Shown here piece after piece: positions 9,951-18,110 of a DNA stretch of 64,000 nt (positions within the stretch are counted from its first letter, which is position 1; each line of letters opens with the position of its first letter). Origin of the DNA: Algoriphagus faecimaris (GTDB lineage: Bacteria > Bacteroidota > Bacteroidia > Cytophagales > Cyclobacteriaceae). The translations under genes and the position numbers were made by a program. The notes below the pieces were generated by a model, which searched no databases, was not told the origin of the DNA, and saw nothing but the letters and a program-made list of their open reading frames with translations. Location: NCBI RefSeq assembly GCF_900101705.1, contig NZ_FNAC01000009.1, forward strand, positions 62,001 through 126,000. The letters are read 5' to 3'.

Positions 9951-9980
9951 TTGTTAATTCCCAAAAAGTTCCGATATTTG
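9951..9980 (+). promoter_or_regulatory. Candidate Bacteroidota promoter of the rpmB operon
   Basis: TTG at 9951-9953, a 19-nt spacer, and GATATTTG at 9973-9980, one mismatch from the TAnnTTTG -7 consensus. It lies 43 bp before the L28 start codon. Confidence 0.5.
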
Positions 9981-10022
9981 CAGACTCATTACAGAAACGC
10001 ATACCAATTACGATATAAAATC

Positions 10023-10265
10023 ATGGCAAAAGTTTGTGACATTACCGGAAAAAGACCTCGAGTAGGTAACAACGTGTCCCATGCAAACAATAAGACGAAG
10101 CGTAGATTCTACCCAAATCTTCACAAGAAGACTTTCTACGTTCCTGAAGAAGACGCATGGATTACTTTGAAAGTGTGTACCAAGGCATTGAAAACCATCA
10201 ATAAGAAGGGGATCACTGCTGTGTTGAAAGAGGCACAAAACAAAGGAATGATTGTAATCAAATAA
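10023..10265 (+). CDS. rpmB: 50S ribosomal protein L28 (bL28)
   Basis: 80 residues starting MAKVCDITGKRPRVGNNVSH, with NNKTKRRFYPNLHKK, both hallmarks of bL28. The start at 10023 is chosen over an upstream in-frame ATG at 9948 because conservation starts at MAKVCDITGK and the promoter-like element lies in between. First gene of a four-gene cluster rpmB-rpmG-DUF4295-ftsY that is conserved in Bacteroidota. Confidence 0.97.
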   Translation: MAKVCDITGKRPRVGNNVSHANNKTKRRFYPNLHKKTFYVPEEDAWITLKVCTKALKTINKKGITAVLKEAQNKGMIVIK

Positions 10266-10295
10266 TCAGAGTCACGACCTAATAAATACACGAAG

Positions 10296-10478
10296 ATGGC
10301 TAAGAAAGGAAATAGAGTACAGGTGATTATGGAATGCACAGAGCACAAGGCTTCTGGCATGCCAGGTACTTCCAGATACATTACCACAAAGAACAGGAAG
10401 AATACCACTGAGCGTTTGGAATTGAAAAAATTCAATCCAATCTTGAAAAAAGTGACTGTTCATAAAGAAATCAAGTAA
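10296..10478 (+). CDS. rpmG: 50S ribosomal protein L33 (bL33)
   Basis: 60 residues, [20 protein letters not shown]; the [23 protein letters not shown] core is diagnostic for bL33. It has only one cysteine, so it is the zinc-free (C-minus) form. 30 bp after L28 and 36 bp before the DUF4295 gene, same strand, so co-transcribed. Confidence 0.97.
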   Translation: MAKKGNRVQVIMECTEHKASGMPGTSRYITTKNRKNTTERLELKKFNPILKKVTVHKEIK

Positions 10479-10514
10479 TTTAGCTGAGGTTTACCTCAAT
10501 AAATAAACAAAGAT

Positions 10515-10667
10515 ATGGCTAAGAAAGTAGTAGCAACACTGAAAAAAGAAGGAGGCGTAACCTACGCCAAAGTCATCAGAGCAGTAAAGTCTGACAAAAC
10601 TGGTGCATATACCTTCAAAGAAGAGATGGTTCCTGCCACCCTGGTTCAGGACACCTTGAAAAAATAA
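10515..10667 (+). CDS. DUF4295 small basic protein, probably ribosome-associated
   Basis: 50 residues: begins MAKKVVATLKKEGGVTYAKV and ends in QDTLKK. Very basic and short, matching the DUF4295 family found only in Bacteroidota and always beside rpmB/rpmG. From memory a Bacteroidota-specific ribosomal protein (bL38) was seen in a Flavobacterium ribosome structure and may be this family; I cannot confirm that here. Followed by a terminator-like hairpin before ftsY. Confidence 0.85.
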   Translation: MAKKVVATLKKEGGVTYAKVIRAVKSDKTGAYTFKEEMVPATLVQDTLKK

Positions 10668-10694
10668 TTTGCCAAAAGCATCGTAATGATTTAT

Positions 10695-10728
10695 AGTCCC
10701 TCTGTCCATCGGTCAGCAGGGACTTTTT
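10695..10728 (+). terminator. Hairpin between DUF4295 and ftsY
   Basis: AGTCCCT at 10695-10701 pairs with AGGGACT at 10718-10724, followed by five T. It probably ends or attenuates the ribosomal-protein transcript ahead of ftsY. Confidence 0.7.
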
Positions 10729-10762
10729 CATTATATTCCGACATTAATTCAATCATTTTAGC

Positions 10763-11719
10763 ATGGGAATCTTTGGTTTCTTCTCGAAAGACAAAAAGGA
10801 AAGTCTAGATCAAGGACTTCAAAAATCAAGTGAAAATATTTTCTCTAAACTAGGCAAGGCAGTAGTCGGCAAGTCTAAGGTGGATGAGGAAGTATTGGAC
10901 GAGTTGGAAGAAGTGCTCATTACTTCGGACGTGGGTGTTGATACGACGATCAAGGTTATCCGCCGAATTGAAGAACGAGTAGCTCGAGATAAGTACCTCT
11001 CCACTGATGAACTTGACCGGATTTTGAAAGAGGAGATCGTGGGGCTATTGGAAGAAAATACCACACAGGATTTCTTGGACTTTGACCTTCCTGAAGATAA
11101 GAAGCCCTATGTCATCATGGTGGTGGGTGTCAATGGTGTAGGAAAAACAACAACCATAGGCAAACTTGCCAATCTTTTCAAAAACGCCGGCAAAAAAGTA
11201 GTGTTAGGAGCAGCAGATACCTTTCGTGCTGCAGCTGTAGATCAATTGATCCTTTGGGGTGACCGTGTGGGAGTGCCTGTCGTTTCTCATGGCATGAATA
11301 CTGATCCAGCATCGGTAGCCTTTGACACAGTCAAGCAAGCTGTAGATCAGAAAGCAGACGTAGTCATCGTTGATACTGCGGGAAGACTGCACACCAAAGT
11401 CAACCTGATGAATGAGCTCAGCAAGATCAAACGCGTCATGCAGAAATTTATTCCTGATGCACCGCATGAGATTCTTTTGGTTCTCGACGGTTCTACAGGG
11501 CAAAATGCATTTATCCAAGCCAAGGAATTCACAAAAGTCACAGAAATCACCTCTTTGGCAATCACAAAATTAGACGGTACTGCCAAAGGTGGGGTAGTCA
11601 TCGGAATCTCAGATCAGCTAAAAATCCCAGTCAAATACATCGGAGTCGGAGAGAAAATGACAGACCTTCAAATCTTTAACCGAAAGGAATTTGTCGATTC
11701 TTTATTTACCAAAAAATAA
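10763..11719 (+). CDS. ftsY: Signal recognition particle receptor FtsY
   Basis: 318 residues, the short form without the long acidic A domain. N domain roughly 1-105; G domain with P-loop GVNGVGKTTT at 122-131, DTFRAAA (G2 region), DTAGR (G3), TKLDG (G4) and the C-terminal VGEKMTDLQIF characteristic of SRP GTPases. Receives SRP-ribosome complexes at the inner membrane and hands them to SecYEG. The MGIFGFF start suggests a short amphipathic membrane-binding segment. A strong terminator follows. Confidence 0.97.
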   Translation: MGIFGFFSKDKKESLDQGLQKSSENIFSKLGKAVVGKSKVDEEVLDELEEVLITSDVGVDTTIKVIRRIEERVARDKYLSTDELDRILKEEIVGLLEENTTQDFLDFDLPEDKKPYVIMVVGVNGVGKTTTIGKLANLFKNAGKKVVLGAADTFRAAAVDQLILWGDRVGVPVVSHGMNTDPASVAFDTVKQAVDQKADVVIVDTAGRLHTKVNLMNELSKIKRVMQKFIPDAPHEILLVLDGSTGQNAFIQAKEFTKVTEITSLAITKLDGTAKGGVVIGISDQLKIPVKYIGVGEKMTDLQIFNRKEFVDSLFTKK

Positions 11720-11739
11720 GATTTAACATATAATCCCCT

Positions 11740-11770
11740 AAAGTCCTGATATTTTCAGGACTTTTTTTTT
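11740..11770 (+). terminator. Terminator after ftsY
   Basis: Ten-base stem AAAGTCCTGA / TCAGGACTTT (11740-11749 with 11755-11764), five-base loop, then a run of nine T. Confidence 0.9.
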
Positions 11771-11838
11771 GTAAAAGTTTGAACATCTGAAATATTTTAT
11801 CGTAATTTATTATGATATCATTTTAACATCATAATGAA

Positions 11839-12687
11839 ATGGAAAAAATAATCAAACCTTCATCAGGCTACCTCTTCCTACTTTTAGATTTAGCCCTCAT
11901 CCCCGCCATAGTACTCAGCTTTATTAATGAGCTTCCTATCATAGGAGTTATTGCTGTTATTGCATTTATTCTGATTATCCCTGGATTTTTTACACTTCAA
12001 CCCAACAAGGCGATGGTTCTCATTCTTTTTGGCGCCTATAAGGGGACTGTGAAAGCAAATGGTTTCTTCTGGGTGAATCCCTTTATGACCAAGCAGAAGA
12101 TTTCGCTCCGAGTGAGAAACTTTGAGAACAAGCCCCTGAAGGTGAATGATAAAATCGGGAATCCAGTTATGGTAGGGACTATTGTGGTCTGGCAAGTAGA
12201 GAATACCTTCAAAGCAACTTTTGAAGTAGAGGATTACGAAAATTTTATCCATTTGCAATCGGACGCAGCTGTTCGGAAAATGGCTGGAAAGTATCCATAT
12301 GATGATTTTGAGGCAGAAGATGCAGAAATCACCTTACGCTCAGGCGTGGAAGAGGTCAACCACTCCCTAGAATTGGAGATTTCTGAGCGGCTCGAGCATG
12401 CCGGGATCAAAGTGATTGAAGCTAGAATTTCGCATTTGGCCTATGCGTCAGAAATTGCCTCAGCCATGCTTCAGCGTCAGCAGGCTACCGCTATCGTTGC
12501 TGCACGACGTAAAATCGTGGATGGAGCGGTGGGAATGGTGGATATGGCTTTGGATGATTTGAAACTGAAAGGGATCGTAGAATTTGATGAAGAAAAGAAA
12601 GCCGCCATGGTTAGTAACCTGATGGTAGTCCTTTGTTCGGATCGCGCAGCTAGCCCCGTGTTAAATGTAGGCACATTAAATCAATAA
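11839..12687 (+). CDS. SPFH-domain (band 7/stomatin-like) membrane protein
   Basis: 282 residues. Two hydrophobic segments (about residues 12-30 and 34-52) form an N-terminal hairpin; the SPFH/band-7 domain follows (LQPNKAMVLILFGAYKGTVKANGFFWVNPF, then VRNFENKPLKVND, and the long helix region YASEIASAMLQRQQATAIVAARRKIVDGAVGMV). SPFH proteins form oligomeric rings on the membrane and often hold proteases. Only 4 bp before the next gene; together with the two 163-residue proteins and the Arc-type regulator it forms one operon (11839-13816). Confidence 0.88.
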   Translation: MEKIIKPSSGYLFLLLDLALIPAIVLSFINELPIIGVIAVIAFILIIPGFFTLQPNKAMVLILFGAYKGTVKANGFFWVNPFMTKQKISLRVRNFENKPLKVNDKIGNPVMVGTIVVWQVENTFKATFEVEDYENFIHLQSDAAVRKMAGKYPYDDFEAEDAEITLRSGVEEVNHSLELEISERLEHAGIKVIEARISHLAYASEIASAMLQRQQATAIVAARRKIVDGAVGMVDMALDDLKLKGIVEFDEEKKAAMVSNLMVVLCSDRAASPVLNVGTLNQ

Positions 12688-12691
12688 GGTA

Positions 12692-13183
12692 ATGGTGGTC
12701 AACGAAGTTCAAAGCTTTCGGGGTACTTGGCTAATGTACGTAGTCATTCTTCTGGAATTGCCTGGCTTAGTTTTGATTTTGACCTTTTACTATCTCGACA
12801 AGCTCGGTGATGATGGTTGGATTCCACTTCTAATCATGATAGTAGTCATCGGAGGCACTATCCTTTTGATAGCTAGCTTGAGACTGGAAACAAGGATGGA
12901 TTCTTTTTCTTTTTCCTATAGAAACCCTCCTTTTCTCAATAGGTGGAGAAAACTAAATCCTGAAGAAATTCTCTCTATTCATGTAGAAAAGAAAGATGGG
13001 ATACTGGACCATGGAGGGTATGGAATTCGATTTGGAAGGAAAAAGACGGGGTTCATTTACTTCGCAGATCATATCATCCAAGTGGTCACGCCTAAAAAAA
13101 CGCTTGTATTTACTACTCGCAAAGCAGATGCATTTCAACAATTGATCGATCAATGGAAACCGGAAAACAATAATCCCTTATGA
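12692..13183 (+). CDS. Membrane protein of unknown function, first of two paralogues
   Basis: 163 residues with two N-terminal transmembrane segments (about 15-35 and 43-64) and a soluble C-terminal half that looks like a small beta domain (DSFSFSYRNPPFLNRWRKLNPEEI.S..V.....LDHGGYGIRFGRKKTGFI.). It shares length, topology and the motif K-[YH]-GG-x-GIR-[FY] with the following gene, so they are paralogues. Possibly the DUF6141 family, which I cannot verify. The stop overlaps the next start (ATGA), so translation is coupled. Confidence 0.75.
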   Translation: MVVNEVQSFRGTWLMYVVILLELPGLVLILTFYYLDKLGDDGWIPLLIMIVVIGGTILLIASLRLETRMDSFSFSYRNPPFLNRWRKLNPEEILSIHVEKKDGILDHGGYGIRFGRKKTGFIYFADHIIQVVTPKKTLVFTTRKADAFQQLIDQWKPENNNPL

Positions 13184-13671
13184 CAAACACCGTATTTAAA
13201 GAAACTCAACGTTTTCGGCAAGTCTGGATCTGGATAATCCTACTAGGGACTACAGCGGTGACCTTGATCGGGATATTTAACTCAGTCATCAGCTCAGATT
13301 CTACACTCAGTATTATCCTCCCGCTTATGATTTTAGCATTGGTTATCCTTCTTTTTCTATCCATGAAACTGGAAATAAGAATCGACTCCCATAGTCTATC
13401 CTACAGCTTCTTCCCTCTGATAAAGAAAAGATTATATTCTTTTAATGAAATTCAGTCTCTTCAACTCATCAAATTCAACCCACTTTGGAAATACGGAGGC
13501 TGGGGAATTCGCTATAATTTTGATCATTGGGCTTACAATGTGGGTGGAAATATGGGGATATTGGTTACTACCAAAAGAAACAGATTTTTGCTGGGAACAC
13601 AAAAACCCAATGAAGCTCAACGAGCCATAAACCGATTTAACGAAGCAAAGCAAAACAATCATGCCGGCTAA
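13180..13671 (+). CDS. Membrane protein of unknown function, second paralogue
   Basis: 163 residues, same design as its upstream neighbour: two transmembrane segments (about 14-34 and 43-61), then a beta-rich domain with DSHSLSYSFFPLIKKRLYSFNEI and KYGGWGIRYNFD. Overlaps its upstream neighbour by 4 bp and the downstream Arc-like gene by 11 bp. The GxGIR motif and placement of a two-helix anchor before a small beta domain resemble bacterial PH-like proteins, but that is inference. Confidence 0.75.
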   Translation: MTNTVFKETQRFRQVWIWIILLGTTAVTLIGIFNSVISSDSTLSIILPLMILALVILLFLSMKLEIRIDSHSLSYSFFPLIKKRLYSFNEIQSLQLIKFNPLWKYGGWGIRYNFDHWAYNVGGNMGILVTTKRNRFLLGTQKPNEAQRAINRFNEAKQNNHAG

Positions 13672-13816
13672 AAAACCATTTGCTCTTCGTCTCGATGAAG
13701 AAATGATGAAAGCCGTCGAAAAGTGGGCGGCTGATGAATTTCGTAGTACCAATGGACAGTTGGAATGGATTGTACGTGAAGCACTCAAAAAATCCGGAAG
13801 ATTACCTAAAAAATAA
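13661..13816 (+). CDS. Arc-type ribbon-helix-helix DNA-binding protein
   Basis: 51 residues, beginning MPAKKPFALRLDEEMMKAVE and containing WAADEFRSTNGQLEWIVREALKKSGR: a short basic beta strand followed by two helices, the Arc/MetJ ribbon-helix-helix pattern. It overlaps the preceding membrane-protein gene by 11 bp, so it is translated with the SPFH operon and may autoregulate it. In Arc family proteins the strand residues at positions 6-10 contact DNA as a dimer. Confidence 0.8.
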   Translation: MPAKKPFALRLDEEMMKAVEKWAADEFRSTNGQLEWIVREALKKSGRLPKK

Positions 13817-13847
13817 AAATGAACCAAACGACAATTGTTTTTCGTTT

Positions 13848-14276
13848 ATGAAGAAAACAAATAACCCCATGAAAAAAGAAAATATCTTATTCGTTTTAGT
13901 CCTATTTTTAGGTCTCTTCGTTTTCACTCCCACAAGTCAGCTTTTTGCCCAAGAGGTAATAGTTCAGGAACTCAGCAAAGAAGAAAAAAAGGCAATAAAG
14001 CTAAAGGAGAAGGTAGAGAAATCGAAAATCAAACTTGAAAAATCCGAAGAAAAGCTGGTAAAAGAAACCGAAAAAAGAACCAAAATTCGTAACAAGTTCG
14101 AGAAAGATAATGCTGCTGGAAAGCTTTCACCCAATGATATTACCAAGATCAACAAAAAAATAGACAAACAGTCTAGTAAAATCGAAAAACTAGAAAAGCA
14201 AATAGAAAAACTCACTAACTCTATCGAGGATGATAAAAAGAAAATAGCTGAATTAGAACGAAAAGATTCAATCTAA
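13848..14276 (+). CDS. Secreted coiled-coil protein of unknown function
   Basis: Start placed at ATG 13848, with an alternative at 13869 (MKKENILFVLVLFLGLFVF); the frame is open further upstream but that part overlaps the Arc-like gene. A signal peptide (to LFAQ) is followed by about 105 residues that are almost entirely Lys/Glu-rich heptads (EKVEKSKIKLEKSEEKLVKE...), an extended coiled coil. Probably periplasmic. No specific function can be assigned. Ends 24 bp before a bidirectional terminator. Confidence 0.7.
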   Translation: MKKTNNPMKKENILFVLVLFLGLFVFTPTSQLFAQEVIVQELSKEEKKAIKLKEKVEKSKIKLEKSEEKLVKETEKRTKIRNKFEKDNAAGKLSPNDITKINKKIDKQSSKIEKLEKQIEKLTNSIEDDKKKIAELERKDSI

Positions 14277-14300
14277 TCTATTACACAAATTTCTTCTTCA

Positions 14301-14337
14301 AAAAAAGGTTGCCTTTTCATCGAAAGCAACCTTTTTT
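14301..14337. terminator. Bidirectional terminator between convergent genes
   Basis: Perfect 12-bp stem AAAAAAGGTTGC (14301-14312) with GCAACCTTTTTT (14326-14337). Serves the coiled-coil gene on the plus strand and rimO on the minus strand. Confidence 0.9.
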
Positions 14338-14414
14338 ATTATCCAGAATTCAAGAATTACTTTCTATTCCGTTCGAGAGACTTTAGCTTTTCGCCAGATT
14401 TTAGTTACTTTTTT

Positions 14415-15728
14415 TTAGTCTTCTACCGTGGCGTAGAGATCAAATTCTGAGGCTTCATAGACCTTAGCCTTCACAAAATCCCCCACTCGGCAATACGTCT
14501 TTGAAGCATCTATCAACACCTCATTATCTACCTCTACAGAGTCAAATTCAGTTCGGCCGACGAAATATCCACCTTCTTTTTTGTCGATAAGCACTTTGAA
14601 AGTCTTACCTACTTTTTCTTGGTTAAGGTCATAACTGATCTGTTCCTGCACCTCCATCAAATGATTGGCACGGCTCTGCTTTTCTTCCTGCGAAAGCTTG
14701 TCCTCCATACCAAAAGCATGGGTATTTTCTTCATGGGAATAGGTAAAAATCCCTAATCGCTCAAATTTCATCCGCTCCACAAAATCCACCATCTCCTGAA
14801 ATTCCTTCTCTCCTTCTCCTGGATGGCCTGCGATCAGCGTCGTCCGAATGGCAATCTCCGGGATCATTTCACGGATTTTATAAATCAGTTCCTCCTGCTT
14901 TTCACGGGTTGTTCCTCTACGCATAGCCTTCAATACATCAGTAGATCCATGCTGCAAGGGAATATCCAAATACTTACAAATATTCGGACGTTCTTTCATC
15001 ACCTCGATCACATCCATCGGAAAACCCGTCGGATAGGCGTAGTGTAGGCGAATCCAGTCAATTCCTTCCACATCGGATAGGTTGCGGAGCAACTCTGCTA
15101 AGTTTCTCTTTTTATATAAGTCCAAGCCATAGTAAGTCGAGTCCTGGGCTATCAAAAGCAGTTCCTTAGTGCCCTGAGAGGCTTTATGCTGCGCTTCTTT
15201 CACCAATTCCTCAATCGGCCGGGAAATATGGCCGCCACGCATCAGCGGAATCGCACAAAAAGAACAGGGTCGATCACAGCCTTCAGAAATTTTCATGTAG
15301 GCATAATGCGCCGAATGCGTCAACAATCGCTCACCCACCAATTCATGCTTGTAATCCGCTTTGAATTTCTTCAAAATCGCAGGCAAGTCCTGCGTTCCAA
15401 AAAAGGCATCCACCTGAGGAATTTCCTTTTCCAAGTCATCCTTGTAGCGCTGAGAAAGACAACCCGTCACATACACCTTTTCAACCAAACCTTGTTCTTT
15501 GGCATCGACATACTGCAAGATGGTATCGATGGACTCCTGCTTGGCATTATCTATAAATCCACAGGTATTGATGATAATGATATTATTATCATCCGTATTG
15601 GACTCATGACTGGCGTTGATTCCGTTTCCTTTGAGCTGTGTCAAAAGGACTTCTGAATCCACCAGGTTTTTGGAGCAACCCATGGTGATGATATTGACTT
15701 TGTCTTTCTTTAATGTTCTCGCTTTCAC
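14415..15728 (-). CDS. rimO: Ribosomal protein S12 methylthiotransferase RimO
   Basis: Radical-SAM enzyme adding a methylthio group to Asp of ribosomal protein S12. Start set at GTG 15728 (VKARTLKKDKVNIITMGCSKN), preceded by AGAGGAA; an upstream in-frame ATG at 15755 adds nine unconserved residues. The UPF0004 domain carries three cysteines (MGCSKN, NTCGFI, VTGCLSQ), the radical-SAM motif is CDRPCSFC, and a TRAM domain closes the protein (about 437 residues). Monocistronic; divergent genes do not overlap it. Confidence 0.95.
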   Translation of the reverse strand: MKARTLKKDKVNIITMGCSKNLVDSEVLLTQLKGNGINASHESNTDDNNIIIINTCGFIDNAKQESIDTILQYVDAKEQGLVEKVYVTGCLSQRYKDDLEKEIPQVDAFFGTQDLPAILKKFKADYKHELVGERLLTHSAHYAYMKISEGCDRPCSFCAIPLMRGGHISRPIEELVKEAQHKASQGTKELLLIAQDSTYYGLDLYKKRNLAELLRNLSDVEGIDWIRLHYAYPTGFPMDVIEVMKERPNICKYLDIPLQHGSTDVLKAMRRGTTREKQEELIYKIREMIPEIAIRTTLIAGHPGEGEKEFQEMVDFVERMKFERLGIFTYSHEENTHAFGMEDKLSQEEKQSRANHLMEVQEQISYDLNQEKVGKTFKVLIDKKEGGYFVGRTEFDSVEVDNEVLIDASKTYCRVGDFVKAKVYEASEFDLYATVED

Positions 15729-15804
15729 TGCTATTCCTCTATTTTGAGTTTGCAAAGGTAGGGAAAAAGCCTTGTAAAGTATGGAATGAGACCGAATCTA
15801 CTAT

Positions 15805-16593
15805 TCAAAAATCTTGGAGCTCAGTTTTCCAAAGAAAAAGTCCATTTGGCGGAGCAGGAGGTATTTTCTCCCAGTTTTTTTCCGGAAGTTCTAATCGCCC
15901 ACTTATTTCTTCTAAAGTCCAATATCCTAAACCCACGTACCAAATCGCTCGCATGATTTTTCGAACTTGATGATGGAGAAAACCTTCCCCTTTGATTTCC
16001 ATCATCCTGGTTTCCCTTGAAAAAAACTCCCCAGAAAATTGATCTGATTTTGAAATTAGGCAGTGAATGATACTACGCTGATAGTCAGACTTCGATTCAG
16101 AAAGGGTACAAAAGGCCCGGAAATCATGTTCCCCTTCAAAAAGTTGGGCAGCAGCATTCATTTGAGAAAAATCTAATTTCCCCTCGGAGACTTCAGCGAC
16201 AAAGGCTGTGGCAAAGGGATGAAGAATTGAATCCGAAAAAAAATACCGGTAGGTTTTTGATTTCATTCCTGCGATCAAATTAAACGAACGCTCCGTCGCA
16301 ATAACCCCAAGCAATTTGATTTCCCCTCCTAAATTTTGGTTGAGCCGGTCAAAATAATTTTCCCAGTTGATTTCCTCTTTGGAAAAAAACTGAAAATATC
16401 CTTCTAGACAACTCACTCCCGAGTCCGTTCTACTTCCACCAAGAATCGTAAAATCCTCATTCCCCAAAACAAATCGAAAAACCCGCTCTAGCTTTCCTTG
16501 AATAGTTGGTTGTCCTTTTTGAATAGCCCAACCCTTAAATCGGGCTCCAAAATAACTGACAGTGAAGAGGTAAGAGAAGGGCTTACTTTGCAA
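15805..16593 (-). CDS. truA: tRNA pseudouridine synthase A-like protein
   Basis: 262 residues of TruA fold: YFGARFKGWAIQKGQPTIQGKLE, the catalytic aspartate in GGSRTDSGV (family consensus GRTDAGVHA), GEHDFRAFC, and GEGFLHHQVRKIM. Predicted to isomerise uridines in the anticodon arm. The active-site loop is altered (SRTDSGVSC instead of GRTDAGVHA) and the sequence is divergent, so it could be a second TruA paralogue with another target. Faces the next gene divergently. Confidence 0.82.
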   Translation of the reverse strand: MQSKPFSYLFTVSYFGARFKGWAIQKGQPTIQGKLERVFRFVLGNEDFTILGGSRTDSGVSCLEGYFQFFSKEEINWENYFDRLNQNLGGEIKLLGVIATERSFNLIAGMKSKTYRYFFSDSILHPFATAFVAEVSEGKLDFSQMNAAAQLFEGEHDFRAFCTLSESKSDYQRSIIHCLISKSDQFSGEFFSRETRMMEIKGEGFLHHQVRKIMRAIWYVGLGYWTLEEISGRLELPEKNWEKIPPAPPNGLFLWKTELQDF

Positions 16594-16621
16594 AATGATA
16601 AAGATTAATGTTTCGGATAAG

Positions 16622-16652
16622 TTTGACGCTTGCTGCCGGTTCTGTAAATTTA
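16622..16652 (+). promoter_or_regulatory. Candidate promoter of the secreted-protein gene at 16675
   Basis: TTTG at 16622-16625, 19-nt spacer, TAAATTTA at 16645-16652, one base from TAnnTTTG. 22 bp before the ATG. Confidence 0.55.
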
Positions 16653-16674
16653 AGGGAAACCCAAAAATACAGCT

Positions 16675-17247
16675 ATGAAATCAATTTTGACTCTATTCCT
16701 CGTTTTTAGTGGATTTTCAGTCTTTGCACAATCCACACCGTCAAAAGAAACCCAAATCAAACTCGCCACACTTGCTGCTCCAGAAAATCAGCGAGCCGAT
16801 GCGACTGTTTATGGATTTGATGGGACTTTACTTCGGAAGGGCAGCAATCAAACCGTTTGCTTAGGAGATGATCCCGGCCGAGAAGGATTAAGCGTTTCCT
16901 GCTATCATATCAGCGCGCAGCCTTTTATGGAAAGAGGGTGGGCGCTTCGTAAAGAAGGCAAAAACGCCCAAGAAATCTTTGATATTCGGGAAGCTGAATC
17001 CAAAGCGGGCAAACTCGAACTTCCCGATCAAGGGGCTACCCTGCATGCTCTTACTGCGGAACACAGTGATGTAAACTGGGAAACAGGCGAGGCCAAAAAC
17101 ACCTACACCCGCTCGGTCGTCTATATCCCATGGGCCACGGCCGAAAGCACCGGATTGCCACTGAAACCAGCCGGTCCCGGTCTCCCTTGGATCATGGATC
17201 CGGGTACCCATCGGGCCCATATCATGATCAATCCGACTAGGGATTAG
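16675..17247 (+). CDS. Secreted protein of unknown function
   Basis: 190 residues with a clean signal peptide (MKSILTLFLVFSGFSVFAQ). The mature protein has motifs ATVYGFDGTLLRKGSNQTVCLGDDPGREGLSVSCYH and PWIMDPGTHRAHIMINP, with two cysteines that could form a disulfide. I do not recognise a named family, although similar secreted proteins occur in Bacteroidota. Single gene with its own promoter-like element; a 167-bp gap follows with no gene seen. Confidence 0.7.
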   Translation: MKSILTLFLVFSGFSVFAQSTPSKETQIKLATLAAPENQRADATVYGFDGTLLRKGSNQTVCLGDDPGREGLSVSCYHISAQPFMERGWALRKEGKNAQEIFDIREAESKAGKLELPDQGATLHALTAEHSDVNWETGEAKNTYTRSVVYIPWATAESTGLPLKPAGPGLPWIMDPGTHRAHIMINPTRD

Positions 17248-17414
17248 CATCGAGTTATTGATGAAAAGTTAATAGGTTTAAAGTTGTTTGGTTGTGGCAA
17301 TAATTAAAGTTCAATTTAAAGGAGAAAGCCTTTACCAAAACATTTATAATCAGCCTTCTAAAAATCATCTAATCCTAGCGATATACTGCTTGGAGAAGCA
17401 AAATAAGCATTCAA

Positions 17415-17723
17415 TTATTGGGATTTCAATCTAGCTTCTATGAGATCGGGATTAAGGTTGGTATTAAAAACAGCTATGACATAAACAGAATTTTCTACCA
17501 CTACATATAGAATCAAAAAGGGGAATTTTTTAAGTGGATACCCTCTGACTCTATCAAAGAATCTAACTTGAAACGCTTCCGGAGCATTGAGTACTGCTTC
17601 TTCGGCCTGCTTCAACTCATTCAAAAAATACTTCCCTAGAGATTCACTGATGGCCTTATAATGCCTGAAACCTAATCGGACATCAGATTGGGCTTGACTG
17701 GAATAGGTGATCAACCAAGGCAT
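17415..17723 (-). CDS. RelE/ParE-family toxin
   Basis: 102 residues with the ParE/RelE pattern: YSSQAQSDVRLGFRHYKAISESLGKYFLNELKQAEEAVLNAPEAFQVRF and RGYPLKKFPFLILYVVVENSVYVIAVFN. It starts on the last base of the antitoxin stop (TAATG), the usual translational coupling. Members either cut ribosome-bound mRNA (RelE) or poison gyrase (ParE); sequence alone does not decide, but the overall form is ParE-like. Confidence 0.85.
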   Translation of the reverse strand: MPWLITYSSQAQSDVRLGFRHYKAISESLGKYFLNELKQAEEAVLNAPEAFQVRFFDRVRGYPLKKFPFLILYVVVENSVYVIAVFNTNLNPDLIEARLKSQ

Positions 17724-17947
17724 TACTCTGTTTCTATTCTTGAAATCATCTCATCCCAAGTAGCAAATTTCATTTTTCCAGAGTCAAACAATTCCAGTCT
17801 TCTTTTTAGCTCAGCTTGTTGTTGGGGTGTTAATTCACAATTAGATTCATTGAACTCACTGACTATCGAAAACAAAATCTCCAACAATTGAGAATCGGCA
17901 GAATCGACTGCTTGATGAAGCTTTTCTTTTAAAATCGAGTTTTGCAT
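17723..17947 (-). CDS. Addiction-module antitoxin
   Basis: 74 residues: helical N-terminal half, then LTPQQQAELKRRLELFDSGKMKFATWDEMISRI, the C-terminal form of addiction-module (PF09720-like) antitoxins paired with ParE/RelE toxins, whose tail wraps the toxin. First gene of the two-gene operon. It lies beside the accessory cassette array at 18.0-24.6 kb and may help stabilise that region, which is inference. Confidence 0.8.
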   Translation of the reverse strand: MQNSILKEKLHQAVDSADSQLLEILFSIVSEFNESNCELTPQQQAELKRRLELFDSGKMKFATWDEMISRIETE

Positions 17948-18004
17948 ATCTTTAAAGTTAGTGAATTTAATTGATCAAACGGTTTTCTCCAATGACCGGA
18001 TAAA

Positions 18005-18030
18005 AAACCACCCCATTTCTGAGGTGGCTT
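18005..18030 (-). terminator. Terminator at the end of cassette 1
   Basis: CCACC / GGTGG hairpin with CCATTTCTGA loop followed, on the minus strand, by T6. The same hairpin sequence recurs near 20910, 22070 and 24605. The rest of 17948-18110 shows no gene. Confidence 0.75.
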
Positions 18031-18110
18031 TGTTATTTATCATAAAAGAAAACTTGTCCCTTAATCTGAAATGTAAGCTATATTCAAGGAATTTGTACAC
18101 CAAATATTTA

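Noticed and set aside
15186-15656. 156-codon open frame on the plus strand
   Set aside because: Antisense shadow of rimO, which has all catalytic motifs.
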